From contig NZ_JBAWJZ010000002.1 in assembly GCF_043876835.1 (NCBI RefSeq), forward strand, positions 124,001 to 188,000: a DNA stretch of 64,000 nt. Reading direction: 5' to 3'. The DNA comes from Yeosuana sp043876835. Lineage in GTDB: Bacteria > Bacteroidota > Bacteroidia > Flavobacteriales > Flavobacteriaceae. Below, in pieces: positions 55,019-63,983 of the stretch (position 1 is its first letter; every line of letters begins with the position of its first letter). The translations under genes were made by a program, and so were the position numbers. A model generated the notes under the pieces. The model searched no databases. It was given only the letters and a program-made list of their open reading frames with translations, and was not told where the DNA came from.

Positions 55019-56388
55019 TTTATAGTGAAAATTGACCCCGAATTTATTGAGCTTTCTACATAGATTTTAGCATTTATTGCTTCTGCAGATTTTTGGGCTA
55101 TAGATAGGCCTAAACCATTACCATAAATATGTTTATGTTCTAAGGCATCTGATCTAAAAAAATGATTAAAAAGATAGGGAATATCATCATTTTTAATGCC
55201 AATTCCTTCGTCTTTAATAATACAAATAATATTGTTTTTGGGATTAGTGATGCTTATGTGAATTTGGGTGTTTTTTTTTGAATATTTTATCGCATTGTTT
55301 ATAATATTATCTAAAATAAGATTTGCATGGTATTTTGGAACAACTACGTTTTCAGAGGTTTCAGATTTTAACTCTACTGATAAATTCTTTGAAAGAATTT
55401 CGTTGTTGTTTCTTGATAAAATTTCTTCAATAAGTATTGGAAGTGATATGTCTTCGTTATTGTTTATTATTTTACTTGTCGAGTTTAATCTGGCTAATAA
55501 TAATAATTGCTCTAGAGTTTGTGACATTCTATCAATTTCAGAAAGACCATATTTTATTTTACTTTCATACTCTTCTTGTGTTCTTGGTTTTCTGATTAAA
55601 ACTTCCAATGTACCTCGCAATGATGAAAGAGGTGTTCTTAATTCATGAGAGGCATCAGATGTAAATTGTCTTTCCCTCTCAATAGCGTCTTCAATTCGCT
55701 TAAGTAGTTTGTTAATGCCAAACGATAAATCATAAAGTTCATCTTTATAAAAAGGCAATTCCACTCGTTCGTTTAGGTTGTTTTTTGTGATATGATTGGT
55801 GGTTTCTGTAATGTTTTTTACAGGAATTATGCTTCTGCCAGCTAAGTATCTTGATATAAAATAAAGAACTGAAAGCATTAGTGAAAATGAAATAATTAAC
55901 ACATTTCTTAATTTAATCAATACCATCATTGATGGTTCTAATGACATGGCGGCCAGCAAATATCCTTTTGTTTCTCCATTACTTTGTATGGGTTTTTGAA
56001 TTTGCCTAATAGCTTTGTCTTTTAAATAGGTGTTAAAATGGGTTGAATATTTTTCTGAATTTTTAAACGGTAAAACATCACTTTTAAGGTTTGGGGATTT
56101 ATCCATTACCTTTCCTAATGTGTCAATTATTTGAATGAATACAGGGTTGATTTGAATTTCTCGATGTTCCATTTCTTCCCATTCTTTTTTATTGATAAAG
56201 TGAATGGCATTGTCTATAATTTGTATTTCACCAGAATGCTTTGAGGCTTCAAAAGTTAAATCATTATCAATGTTTTGATACATGGTTTCTTGCACCACGA
56301 AAAACACAGCGCTAAATATAACAGCCATTATTATAGCTGTAGCTATCATATAATGTAAAGCAATTCTATTTTTAAAACTTAAATTCAT
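55012..56388 (-). CDS. CusS-like sensor histidine kinase
   Basis: 458 aa. Two membrane helices (about 10-30 and 160-180) flank a periplasmic sensor domain. Then come HAMP (about 185-235), HisKA with FTSDASHELRTPLSSLRGTLEV (His in SHELRTP), and an ATPase domain with NIINNAIKYSKK, DEGIGI and GNGLGLSIA. It probably senses a metal in the periplasm and phosphorylates the regulator at 56385, with which it overlaps by 4 bp. Confidence 0.92.
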   Translation of the reverse strand: MNLSFKNRIALHYMIATAIIMAVIFSAVFFVVQETMYQNIDNDLTFEASKHSGEIQIIDNAIHFINKKEWEEMEHREIQINPVFIQIIDTLGKVMDKSPNLKSDVLPFKNSEKYSTHFNTYLKDKAIRQIQKPIQSNGETKGYLLAAMSLEPSMMVLIKLRNVLIISFSLMLSVLYFISRYLAGRSIIPVKNITETTNHITKNNLNERVELPFYKDELYDLSFGINKLLKRIEDAIERERQFTSDASHELRTPLSSLRGTLEVLIRKPRTQEEYESKIKYGLSEIDRMSQTLEQLLLLARLNSTSKIINNNEDISLPILIEEILSRNNNEILSKNLSVELKSETSENVVVPKYHANLILDNIINNAIKYSKKNTQIHISITNPKNNIICIIKDEGIGIKNDDIPYLFNHFFRSDALEHKHIYGNGLGLSIAQKSAEAINAKIYVESSINSGSIFTIKF

Positions 56389-57053
56389 AATTCTTTAGCA
56401 ATATATCCTATGCCCCGTACAGTTTGAATATAATCTTCGTTAGCATTTAGTTTTAATTTTTTTCTCAATGCATTTATATAAACATCAATAACGCCAGTAT
56501 TATAATCAAAGTGTATATCCCAAACCTTCTTAATGATACAGGTTCTTTTGCAGATATCCCCTTTGTTTTTCATTAAATACTCCAGAAGACCAAATTCTTT
56601 TTGGGTTAAATTAATTTCTTCATCTCCTTTAAATACTTTATGTGATTTGTTGTTTAAGGTGATGTTTCCTAGAGTGAATATAGAGTCTTCTTCAAGTTTT
56701 GGTCTTAACTGTACTTTTATGCGTTCTAAAAGTTCATTAAAATGAAAAGGTTTTTTTATATAATCATTGGCACCAGACTGAAGTCCGAAAATAGTTTCGT
56801 CTACAGTATCTTTAGCAGTTAAAAAAATTACAGGTGTTTTTTTATATTTTAATCTGAATTGTTTACAAATTTCAATCCCACTTAAACCAGGAAGCATCCA
56901 GTCTAAAAGCAATAAATCGTAATTACCGGTTAAGGCTAACTCCAAACCGGTTTTACCTTCTTCAGCAACATCTACTAAATACAATTCTTCCTCTAATCCT
57001 TGTTTTAAAAAGTTAGATATTCCGGTTTCGTCTTCAACAATTAATAATTTCAT
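56385..57053 (-). CDS. CusR-like response regulator (OmpR/PhoB family)
   Basis: 222 aa from the ATG at 57053 (MKLLIVEDE, the normal receiver start); a longer reading from 57080 adds nine residues and is less likely. Receiver Asp is in LLLLDWMLPG, Lys in IKKPF. The C-terminal winged helix ends RGIGYIAKEL. Related regulators bind direct repeats with 10-11 bp period, as seen at 57098-57116 upstream of its own gene and at 54666-54684 upstream of the pump. Confidence 0.94.
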   Translation of the reverse strand: MKLLIVEDETGISNFLKQGLEEELYLVDVAEEGKTGLELALTGNYDLLLLDWMLPGLSGIEICKQFRLKYKKTPVIFLTAKDTVDETIFGLQSGANDYIKKPFHFNELLERIKVQLRPKLEEDSIFTLGNITLNNKSHKVFKGDEEINLTQKEFGLLEYLMKNKGDICKRTCIIKKVWDIHFDYNTGVIDVYINALRKKLKLNANEDYIQTVRGIGYIAKEL

Positions 57054-57097
57054 GTTGCAAAATTTACTCTTTAATTTCAAAAAGGCACTATTATAGA

Positions 57098-57116
57098 CTT
57101 AAGATTTGCTTAAAAT
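57098..57116. promoter_or_regulatory. Operator candidate 4, upstream of the regulator gene
   Basis: CTTAAGATTTGCTTAAAAT, identical to copy 1; 45 bp before the chosen start codon. Suggests autoregulation. Confidence 0.72.
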
Positions 57117-57149
57117 ACTTGAAATTAAGAATTTAATGTTATAAAATAG

Positions 57150-57183
57150 AAGAGTCTGGAAGATTTGAATTTCCCAGACTCTT
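57150..57183 (-). terminator. Terminator of the hydrogenase operon
   Basis: AAGAGTCTGG / CCAGACTCTT, 10-bp stem with a 14-nt loop, about 100 bp after hypC. Confidence 0.75.
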
Positions 57184-57235
57184 GCTGCTATTAAAAAGTT
57201 TCTTTTGATGAACGGAGCAATGTTAATGCTTTTTA

Positions 57236-57273
57236 TAAACATATTTCATGACAATTGTCATGAAATATGTTTA
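57236..57273. repeat. 38-bp perfect palindrome after hypC
   Basis: Each half is TAAACATATTTCATGACAA and its complement, with no spacer. It lies 12 bp past the hypC stop. As RNA it would form a long hairpin. It could be an additional terminator, an RNA-stabilising end, or an operator. Confidence 0.95.
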
Positions 57274-57285
57274 ATGTTTAAATAA

Positions 57286-57546
57286 TTAATTTGATTCTGG
57301 AAAATCTAAATCCTGAAGCTCATTCAATTGTTTTAGCAAGTCAAAAGTTTTTTTTGCTTCAATTTCATCAACAACACTAATAGCAGCTCCAACATGTACC
57401 ATAACATAATCATTAACTTTAGCTTCTGGAACAAGTGTTAGGCTAATTTCTTTAATTACCCCGTCAAACGATACTTTACCAGTTCTAAATGTTTCATCTA
57501 GCTGAGCAGTTATTTCTATTAATTTTCCTGGAATTGAAAGACACAT
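57286..57546 (-). CDS. hypC: Hydrogenase assembly chaperone HypC
   Basis: 86 aa. MCLSIPGKLIEI is the defining N-terminus with the essential Cys2, followed by an OB-fold. It carries the Fe(CN)2CO unit from HypD to the large-subunit precursor. Last gene of the hydrogenase operon. No hypD, hypE or hypF is in this window. Confidence 0.96.
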   Translation of the reverse strand: MCLSIPGKLIEITAQLDETFRTGKVSFDGVIKEISLTLVPEAKVNDYVMVHVGAAISVVDEIEAKKTFDLLKQLNELQDLDFPESN

Positions 57547-57552
57547 AATTTA

Positions 57553-58395
57553 TTAATTTTGGGTTTTTAACCAATCATACCATTTTGTCATTCCTTCTCC
57601 CGTTGTAGCAGAAACTTCAAAGAATTGTAGATTGGGATTTACTTGTAAAGCATATTCTTTAAGCTTGTCAATATTAATGTTCACATATGGCAAAAGGTCT
57701 ATTTTGTTTATGATGCAAATATCTGATGTGTGAAACATATCAGGGTATTTAATAGGTTTATCTTCTCCTTCAGTAGTGCTAATTATTACAATCCGCTTAT
57801 TTTCACCTAAGTTAAACATTGAAGGGCAAACTAGATTGCCTACATTTTCAATTAGTAAGATGGAGTTGTCTTTAATATCTAATTTTTTAACTGCTTCAAA
57901 AACCATATCACTTTCCAAGTGGCAACCTTTTCCAGTATTAATTTGAATAACAGGAATGTTTAAAACATCAATTCTATTGGCATCGTTTAATGTTTGTTGG
58001 TCACCTTCAATAACGTAAAACATTTTCTCATCCTTTAAATCACTTAATGTTCTTTCTAAAATAGAGGTTTTTCCAGAACCTGGAGAGCTAACCATATTCA
58101 AAACAAAGATTCCTTTAGCTTCAAAATAGCCTTTATTTCTGGCTGCCATAACTTCATTATGATGCAGAATATCTTTCTCTAAATCTATAACAGTTTTATG
58201 ATGATGATCATGGTTGTGAGAATGCTCGTGGGAATGGTCATGATCATGGTGATGATGATCATGTGAGTGATCATGATTATGTGTGTGTTCATGTCCATCA
58301 TGATGATGGTGGTGGTGTTCATGTTCTCTTATTTCTTTAGGATTTTGAATGGTCACACCATTTTCTTCAGATCCACAACCGCAAGTTCCACACAT
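57553..58395 (-). CDS. hypB: Hydrogenase nickel-insertion GTPase HypB
   Basis: 280 aa from the ATG at 58395 (MCGTCGCG, the classical HypB N-terminal metal motif); an upstream ATG at 58431 is inside the protease gene and less likely. A histidine-rich tract of about 40 residues (30-70) could store nickel. Then come the G-domain: P-loop SSPGSGKTS, ENVGNLVCP and NKIDLLP. Delivers Ni with HypA. Confidence 0.95.
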   Translation of the reverse strand: MCGTCGCGSEENGVTIQNPKEIREHEHHHHHHDGHEHTHNHDHSHDHHHHDHDHSHEHSHNHDHHHKTVIDLEKDILHHNEVMAARNKGYFEAKGIFVLNMVSSPGSGKTSILERTLSDLKDEKMFYVIEGDQQTLNDANRIDVLNIPVIQINTGKGCHLESDMVFEAVKKLDIKDNSILLIENVGNLVCPSMFNLGENKRIVIISTTEGEDKPIKYPDMFHTSDICIINKIDLLPYVNINIDKLKEYALQVNPNLQFFEVSATTGEGMTKWYDWLKTQN

Positions 58396-58417
58396 AGTTT
58401 TGAAATTTATGATATAC

Positions 58418-58879
58418 TCAAAGATAGTCAATAAGTACGTTATCTTTAAAAAATTTTATTGCTTTGTCTAGATTTAAACTTCCTTTTTCGCTTAAACCAA
58501 TATTTAATTCCCAATCATAACCTTGAATGCCAAAAACGGAGGCTTCTGGAATATGATTGTATAATTTGTTAGATAGATACAATATGGTTTCTGGCTCCAA
58601 CGCATGTGTGCTGAAACTGTATTTTTCAGATGGATAGCAGGTATTTAAATAATAACCTTCTTTAATTTCTTCCTTACTGGCATCAACAAAAATGACTTTA
58701 TCGTAATTTGAGATTAGCTCTGCATCTTCAATTTGTAGCTGATATCTGTACTCCAAATCAATATTTGTATTTTGCTCTTCAAGAAAATTTAAGAATAGCC
58801 AACCTAAGCCATCATCTTGTCTACCAGAATTCCCTATTCCAAAAATGATAATATTTTTACTATCTTCTTTTTTCATCAA
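58418..58879 (-). CDS. Hydrogenase maturation endopeptidase (HoxW/HyaD type)
   Basis: 153 aa. GIGNSGRQDDGLGW is the family's N-terminal motif with the Ni-binding Asp/Glu region, and FVDAS and FSTHALEPE follow (the His of the second metal site). It clips the C-terminal tail of the HoxH precursor after Ni insertion. Starts 20 bp inside the hoxH gene. Confidence 0.92.
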   Translation of the reverse strand: MMKKEDSKNIIIFGIGNSGRQDDGLGWLFLNFLEEQNTNIDLEYRYQLQIEDAELISNYDKVIFVDASKEEIKEGYYLNTCYPSEKYSFSTHALEPETILYLSNKLYNHIPEASVFGIQGYDWELNIGLSEKGSLNLDKAIKFFKDNVLIDYL

Positions 58880-60308
58880 TTAATTTACCATTATTGTCAA
58901 ACAATGAAATTTCTAGTGGCATTTGTCCTAGAGCATGAGTAGCACAGCTCAAGCAAGGATCGTAGGCTCGTATAACAACTTCAACCTGATTAAGCATGCT
59001 TTCGGTAATTTCTGGCTTTCCACTAATTACATTATTGGCAACCCACTTAACTGCTTGATTCATGGGTTCATTATTGTGAGTAGTTGAAACAATTAGGTTG
59101 CAGCGTGTAATTCTATCTTTATCATCTACTTCATAATGATGGATTAATGTTCCTCTAGGAGCTTCAATTATACCAATACCTTCATTACGTCTTTTTCCTT
59201 TTCTAACTAAATCGTTACTTAATATATCTTCATCATTTAATAATTTCTTCATCATTTCTGCACAGTATAACATCTCTATTAATCTTGCCCAATGAGAATA
59301 CATCGTCTTATTATTAATCTTGTTGTTTGTTGATAATTTAAATATGATGCGTTCTTCTTCAGCAAAAGGAGTTTCTATTCCGTTACAAATATTAATTCTA
59401 GCCAATGGGCCAACTCTGTTCCAACCTTTATCTTTACCCAATTCTTTTAAATATGGAAATTTTAAATATGACCATTTTTCAACTCCTTCATTAAAATAAT
59501 GAATGTAATCATTGTTTGGTACATCATTTAAAGTAACTTTACCATTAGCATCAAGTGCTCTCAAGTTACCATTATAGAGCTCTAAAAATCCATTTTCTTT
59601 ATTAACTAATCCTAGATGACCAGAAGGATATTCGGCAAATTCATCCAGCCATTTTCTGTTGATTTCATGATATCCTTTTAAAAATTGAATTATTTCCCTA
59701 GACCAATTTATCATGGCGTCTATAGATGGAATCTCCTTGCTATTTAAGAAATAATCTCTATCTTTTAAAGTGATTTTTTTATGAACACCTCCAGGAACTG
59801 CCGAAATACCGTGAATACGTTTTCCAGCGATAGTTTTAATAATTTCCTGACCAAATTTTCGCATTAAAATTCCTTTTTTAGCAAGATCGGTATGTTTGAT
59901 TGCTACCTCGGCAATATTACGTTTTGCTGGATCTGCATCTACACCAAATAATAGGTCTGGAGAAGCTAAATAGAAGAAATGTAAAGCATGCGATTGAAAA
60001 ACTTGTCCAAAGTGCAACAGCTTTCTTATTTTTTGAGCAGGCAAAGAGAGGTCTTCTGGTTCTAATCCTACAATTTGATCTATGGCTTTAGCCGCAGCCA
60101 AATGGTGACTTACAGGACAAATACCGCACAGACGTTGTACTAAAACTGGTGCTTCCCAATAAGGATGCCCCTGAATGAAACGTTCAAAACCACGAAATTC
60201 TACAATATGAAAAAATGAATCTTTGACTTTGTTATGTTCATCTAAATGAATGGTAACTTTTCCATGTCCTTCAACTCTAGTTACTGGGTCAATAATTATT
60301 TTTTGCAT
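58860..60308 (-). CDS. hoxH: NAD-linked [NiFe] hydrogenase large subunit
   Basis: 482 aa. RVEGHGKVTI, then RLCGICPVSHH (Ni ligands Cys61, Cys64) and C-terminal DPCLSCATH (Cys452, Cys455). Cleavage of the tail is expected after His458, removing 24 residues. The DPCxSCATH form is typical of group 3 enzymes. Follows the HoxU-HoxY fusion by 2 bp. Confidence 0.95.
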   Translation of the reverse strand: MQKIIIDPVTRVEGHGKVTIHLDEHNKVKDSFFHIVEFRGFERFIQGHPYWEAPVLVQRLCGICPVSHHLAAAKAIDQIVGLEPEDLSLPAQKIRKLLHFGQVFQSHALHFFYLASPDLLFGVDADPAKRNIAEVAIKHTDLAKKGILMRKFGQEIIKTIAGKRIHGISAVPGGVHKKITLKDRDYFLNSKEIPSIDAMINWSREIIQFLKGYHEINRKWLDEFAEYPSGHLGLVNKENGFLELYNGNLRALDANGKVTLNDVPNNDYIHYFNEGVEKWSYLKFPYLKELGKDKGWNRVGPLARINICNGIETPFAEEERIIFKLSTNNKINNKTMYSHWARLIEMLYCAEMMKKLLNDEDILSNDLVRKGKRRNEGIGIIEAPRGTLIHHYEVDDKDRITRCNLIVSTTHNNEPMNQAVKWVANNVISGKPEITESMLNQVEVVIRAYDPCLSCATHALGQMPLEISLFDNNGKLIDEKRR

Positions 60309-60310
60309 TT

Positions 60311-61579
60311 TTAATCGTATTTAAATTCTTCGTGAGCGATTGAGTACTCTTCATTTAAGAGAATATTTTTTATAACTTTCCAAATATGCTTTGCGCTTGG
60401 AGGACAACCGGGAATGAAATAGTCAATTTTTACTATTTCATTACAAGGATATACATTGTTTAAAAGTTTAGGAATATCCTCGTGGTTAGGTATGATATTG
60501 GCTCCTATTTCACTGGTAAGACCATTTATGTAAGCTTCTTCTAAGCATTCTTTTAATGGAACAAAGTTTCTCATGGCAGGAATTCCTCCCATGATTGCAC
60601 ATTCGCCAAAACCAATTAGGATATCACATTTTTTTCTGAATTCTTTAAGCACTTCTATATTCTCTGAATTTGCGCAACCGCCTTCAATTAGGCCAACATC
60701 ACAGCGTTTACTAAATTTTTTGATATCTGTTAATGGTGATTTGTTGAATTCAACAATTTCTAAAACGTCTAAAATTTCAGTATCAATATCTAACAACGAC
60801 ATATGGCAGCCAAAACAACCAGCTAATGATGTTGTGGCAACTATAAATTTGTTTTCATCCTGTCTTTTTTTGAAACGATCTATAATATGCACATCTTTAT
60901 CTTTGCCAACAATGTCGTATTTTCTATTTCCAAAGGGTTGTTCGTAAATCATTCCTTTAATAAGAATTGCGCCAACAGGACATAGGTTCATGGCATGCAT
61001 TGCTTGCGAGTCTGTTAATTTAGCTTCTTCATTGTAATCAATACGAACTCGTGTTTTAACACCACGACTTACAAATGAAAACACATTTTTACCGTCGTTT
61101 GTTTTAATTTCCTCAACACAACGTTTACAAAGAATGCATCTGTTGGATTCCATAATCATTCTATCAGAAGTAAAGTCAACAACCTTATTACTGTAAACAT
61201 GGGAAAATCTTGTATTTGTGATTCCCATATCGTAACTAAGATTTTGCATATCGCAATGCCCGCTTTTTTCACATGATGGACAAAAATGATTTCCTTCAGC
61301 AAACAACATTTCTATAATTGCTTTTCTGGTATTTAAAAGCTCTGGTGTGTTAATTTCAACTTCCATACCTTCGTATACTTTTGTTGTACAGCTGGTTGTT
61401 GTTTTACCATTAACAATTACAGTGCAAATTCTGCAGGTGCCTAAAGGAGGGTTTACTTCATGAAAATGACATAAAGTAGGAATGTAAACTCCATTTTCTT
61501 TCGCAGCATCTACTAAATTCTTGCCTTCATGAACTTGAAACTTTTTTCCGTCAATAGTTATGTTTATTAGATTATTCAT
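60311..61579 (-). CDS. HoxU-HoxY fusion (diaphorase Fe-S subunit joined to hydrogenase small subunit)
   Basis: 422 aa. Residues 1 to ~235 are HoxU-like: [2Fe-2S] ligands C37, C49, C52, C64; His-ligated cluster H-x-C-x2-C-x5-C at 98-109; [4Fe-4S] C148, C151, C154, C200. Residues ~245-420 are HoxY-like: CFGC (C255, C258), GECAIMGG (C327) and FIPGCPPS (C392), ligands of the proximal [4Fe-4S] cluster. In the usual Hox operon these are two genes. Fusing them would fix electron transfer between the two halves. Overlaps hoxF by 8 bp. Confidence 0.93.
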   Translation of the reverse strand: MNNLINITIDGKKFQVHEGKNLVDAAKENGVYIPTLCHFHEVNPPLGTCRICTVIVNGKTTTSCTTKVYEGMEVEINTPELLNTRKAIIEMLFAEGNHFCPSCEKSGHCDMQNLSYDMGITNTRFSHVYSNKVVDFTSDRMIMESNRCILCKRCVEEIKTNDGKNVFSFVSRGVKTRVRIDYNEEAKLTDSQAMHAMNLCPVGAILIKGMIYEQPFGNRKYDIVGKDKDVHIIDRFKKRQDENKFIVATTSLAGCFGCHMSLLDIDTEILDVLEIVEFNKSPLTDIKKFSKRCDVGLIEGGCANSENIEVLKEFRKKCDILIGFGECAIMGGIPAMRNFVPLKECLEEAYINGLTSEIGANIIPNHEDIPKLLNNVYPCNEIVKIDYFIPGCPPSAKHIWKVIKNILLNEEYSIAHEEFKYD

Positions 61580-63398
61580 AAGAGCTTTCTATTTCGTGGA
61601 TTATACTATCATAAATTTCAGTGGACTTTTCTAAATCAAATGATTGGTTAATATCGCTCTCTGCAAGAAGACATTTTTGGAATTCTCCAGGAAATTTTAA
61701 CATGGCAGTCAATAAACAATTTGTTGATGTTTTACCTAATCCACATCTGCTGGATTGTTTAATTATAGTACTCCATTCTTTAATTTCATGAAGGTCATCT
61801 TTATCTGCATGACAAAGCATTATTTTATTAATTTTCTTATTCAACAAAAAGTTACCGGTTCTGCATGGTACACAAATACCACATGATTCGGCAACAAAAA
61901 ATTTTGTAATGTTTTTAAGAATTGAAATCAGGTCACGTTCTTTGTTGAAAATCATAAATGAGCCACCACTTCTTAAACCAACACCACTCATTTTTTGGGA
62001 ATATTCAATTGGATCCTCGAATGTAAATTGAATGTGCTCAGCTAATAGATTTTCACCAGATATTTCTCTATCAAAATCAACTTCTGATAAAAATTCTCCT
62101 GAAAAACCATTAAACAATACCATCTGTGTGTCTTTAGCTCCAGTAAGGTTTAAAAAATCTTTCAATTTCATTCCCCATTCAATTTCGTAAACTCCAGGTT
62201 TGTCACAATCGCCAGAAACACTTAATAATTTAGTTCCAGGTGTCGCACTTGTGCCTGTTTTTAGGTAGTTATCTAATCCCATTTCCAGAATTCTTGGAAC
62301 AGCACATAATGTTTCTACATTATTAACAACCGTTGGTTTACCCAAATATCCTTTTTCAACAGGAAAATATTCTTTGGTAGTTGGTTCACCTCGTTTGCCT
62401 TCCATTGAAGCAATAAGGGCAGTTTCTTCTCCACAAACATAAGCTCCAGCACCCATATGAATAGTAACTTCAAAATTGAATCCTTCTATGCCAAGGATGT
62501 TTTTACCAAGTAATCCATCTTTGTTAAATTCCTTTATTGTTTTTTCAATTTTATTTTTTAAAAACAAATATTCTGCACGCAGATAAATTGTTCCTTCGGT
62601 TGCGCCTACGGCATAACCTGCAATGGTCATGCCTTCGAGGAGTAATCCTGGATATTGGTTTAGTAAAACCCTATCTTTAAAAGTTCCAGGTTCGCCTTCA
62701 TCTGCATTGCAAATAATATATTTTTGGTCGGATTCATTATCTTTACAAAACTGCCATTTCATTCCTGTTGGAAAAAATGCGCCACCTCTTCCAGAAAGTT
62801 TAGATTTTTTTACTAAATCTATAACTTCAACTTGATTAAGAGCAATTAACTTTTTTAGTCCTTCTCCTTTATTATATTTTTTAAAGAAAATGGTTTTTCC
62901 ATCTTCTTTTGGGGTGTATTGTATATTGTCTTTTGGAAAGTCACTCAATGATTCTAATGAATGTCCTTGTTTTAATTTAGAGATTATGTTTTTTACCTTA
63001 CTTGGTGTAAGATTAGTAAAAGGGTAAAAATTTATTAGTGCTGATGATTCTTGATCGCTTAGGCCAATACATGAGGTTTTAAAAAAACCAAATAATTTGT
63101 CCGGAGTTACATTACCAATTAGAATACCTAATTCGTCTTGAAAAGCTTTTTTTACATCCTGATAATCTTTGTGTTGAGAAATTGTGGAACAGTTTAGATA
63201 AATTGTGTATTTCCCTGCATCAGAAAGATGAAAGAAATGATAAAAAGATATAACGCCTTCTAATTCAATCATAGAGATATTAAACTCACTTGAAATTTTT
63301 TTCATATCATCTCTGCTGATGAATCTTCTTTTTCTTTGAATATCCCATAGAACATTCATTAAAGTGGTTCTTTTTGCTGCTGTTTCTTTAGTTACCAT
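61572..63398 (-). CDS. hoxF: NAD-linked hydrogenase diaphorase subunit HoxF
   Basis: 608 aa. The N-terminal NuoE-like domain (about 1-150) keeps NCSTIS and TSCIGLSDQ but has only two of the usual four cluster cysteines. The NuoF-like part has the NADH/FMN motifs GRGGAFFPTGMKW, GEPGTFKDR and GAGAYVCGEETALI, and [4Fe-4S] ligands ESCGICVPC plus the Cys in SRCGLGKTS. It transfers electrons between NAD(H) and the Fe-S chain. First structural gene of the operon; hypA lies 159 bp upstream. Confidence 0.95.
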   Translation of the reverse strand: MVTKETAAKRTTLMNVLWDIQRKRRFISRDDMKKISSEFNISMIELEGVISFYHFFHLSDAGKYTIYLNCSTISQHKDYQDVKKAFQDELGILIGNVTPDKLFGFFKTSCIGLSDQESSALINFYPFTNLTPSKVKNIISKLKQGHSLESLSDFPKDNIQYTPKEDGKTIFFKKYNKGEGLKKLIALNQVEVIDLVKKSKLSGRGGAFFPTGMKWQFCKDNESDQKYIICNADEGEPGTFKDRVLLNQYPGLLLEGMTIAGYAVGATEGTIYLRAEYLFLKNKIEKTIKEFNKDGLLGKNILGIEGFNFEVTIHMGAGAYVCGEETALIASMEGKRGEPTTKEYFPVEKGYLGKPTVVNNVETLCAVPRILEMGLDNYLKTGTSATPGTKLLSVSGDCDKPGVYEIEWGMKLKDFLNLTGAKDTQMVLFNGFSGEFLSEVDFDREISGENLLAEHIQFTFEDPIEYSQKMSGVGLRSGGSFMIFNKERDLISILKNITKFFVAESCGICVPCRTGNFLLNKKINKIMLCHADKDDLHEIKEWSTIIKQSSRCGLGKTSTNCLLTAMLKFPGEFQKCLLAESDINQSFDLEKSTEIYDSIIHEIESSYE

Positions 63399-63556
63399 AA
63401 TGAGGAAGAATGATTTGTAACTAATATAAGGCTGAAGTAAAAAAAATAAAATGACAACTGTTAGGTATTTACGAATTACAGTAAAATCATTAAATAACTA
63501 GAAAAGTAGAAGACTGTTAATTGAATTGTTGAAAAAACAAAACTAATTTCGGATTT

Positions 63557-63898
63557 TTATGAAACTTCCAAACTTTTTATCAATAATTCTTTCCCTTTAA
63601 GAATACTTTTAAGATAACTATTACATTTTGGACATGAATCATATACATTTTTTATTTTAAAAGTATGATTACAATCCCCACATTTTGCTAAAGCTTCAAT
63701 AATGTTAATTCTTCTTTCAGCTCCTTCTAAAACCGTATTTTTTACGGCTGAAGGCCATATAAAATCTAAGGAATCAAATTCTATTCCAGCTAAAGTACCT
63801 ATTTCTAGTTCTATCAACTCAACCTTCTTTTTTTTAGCTTTTTTGGTTTCCTTTTCAGCAATATCAACTATGCCAAGTGCTATTGATAATTCATGCAT
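63557..63898 (-). CDS. hypA: Hydrogenase nickel metallochaperone HypA
   Basis: 113 aa. MHELSIA with Ni-binding His2, and a zinc site CGDC ... CPKC (about residues 73-95). Works with HypB. First gene of the hydrogenase cluster, preceded by an FNR-type promoter. Confidence 0.96.
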   Translation of the reverse strand: MHELSIALGIVDIAEKETKKAKKKKVELIELEIGTLAGIEFDSLDFIWPSAVKNTVLEGAERRINIIEALAKCGDCNHTFKIKNVYDSCPKCNSYLKSILKGKELLIKSLEVS

Positions 63899-63940
63899 AT
63901 AGTTGATTTTTTTTGGGTTTAAAATACTGATAATAAGAAC

Positions 63941-63983
63941 AATAATAGATGTTTAATAAATTTTAAAACATGATAAAAGTCAT
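63941..63983 (-). promoter_or_regulatory. FNR-type box and -7 element for the hydrogenase cluster
   Basis: Reverse strand: ATGACTTTTATCAT (63983-63970), 21 bp, TATTATTG (63948-63941). Spacing is one less than in the other promoters. Confidence 0.7.

Noticed and set aside
63399..63556. FNR-type box before hoxF (ATGATTTTACTGTA on the reverse strand)
   Set aside because: Right arm matches poorly and the -7 position reads TCATTTTA; hoxF is more likely read from the hypA promoter.
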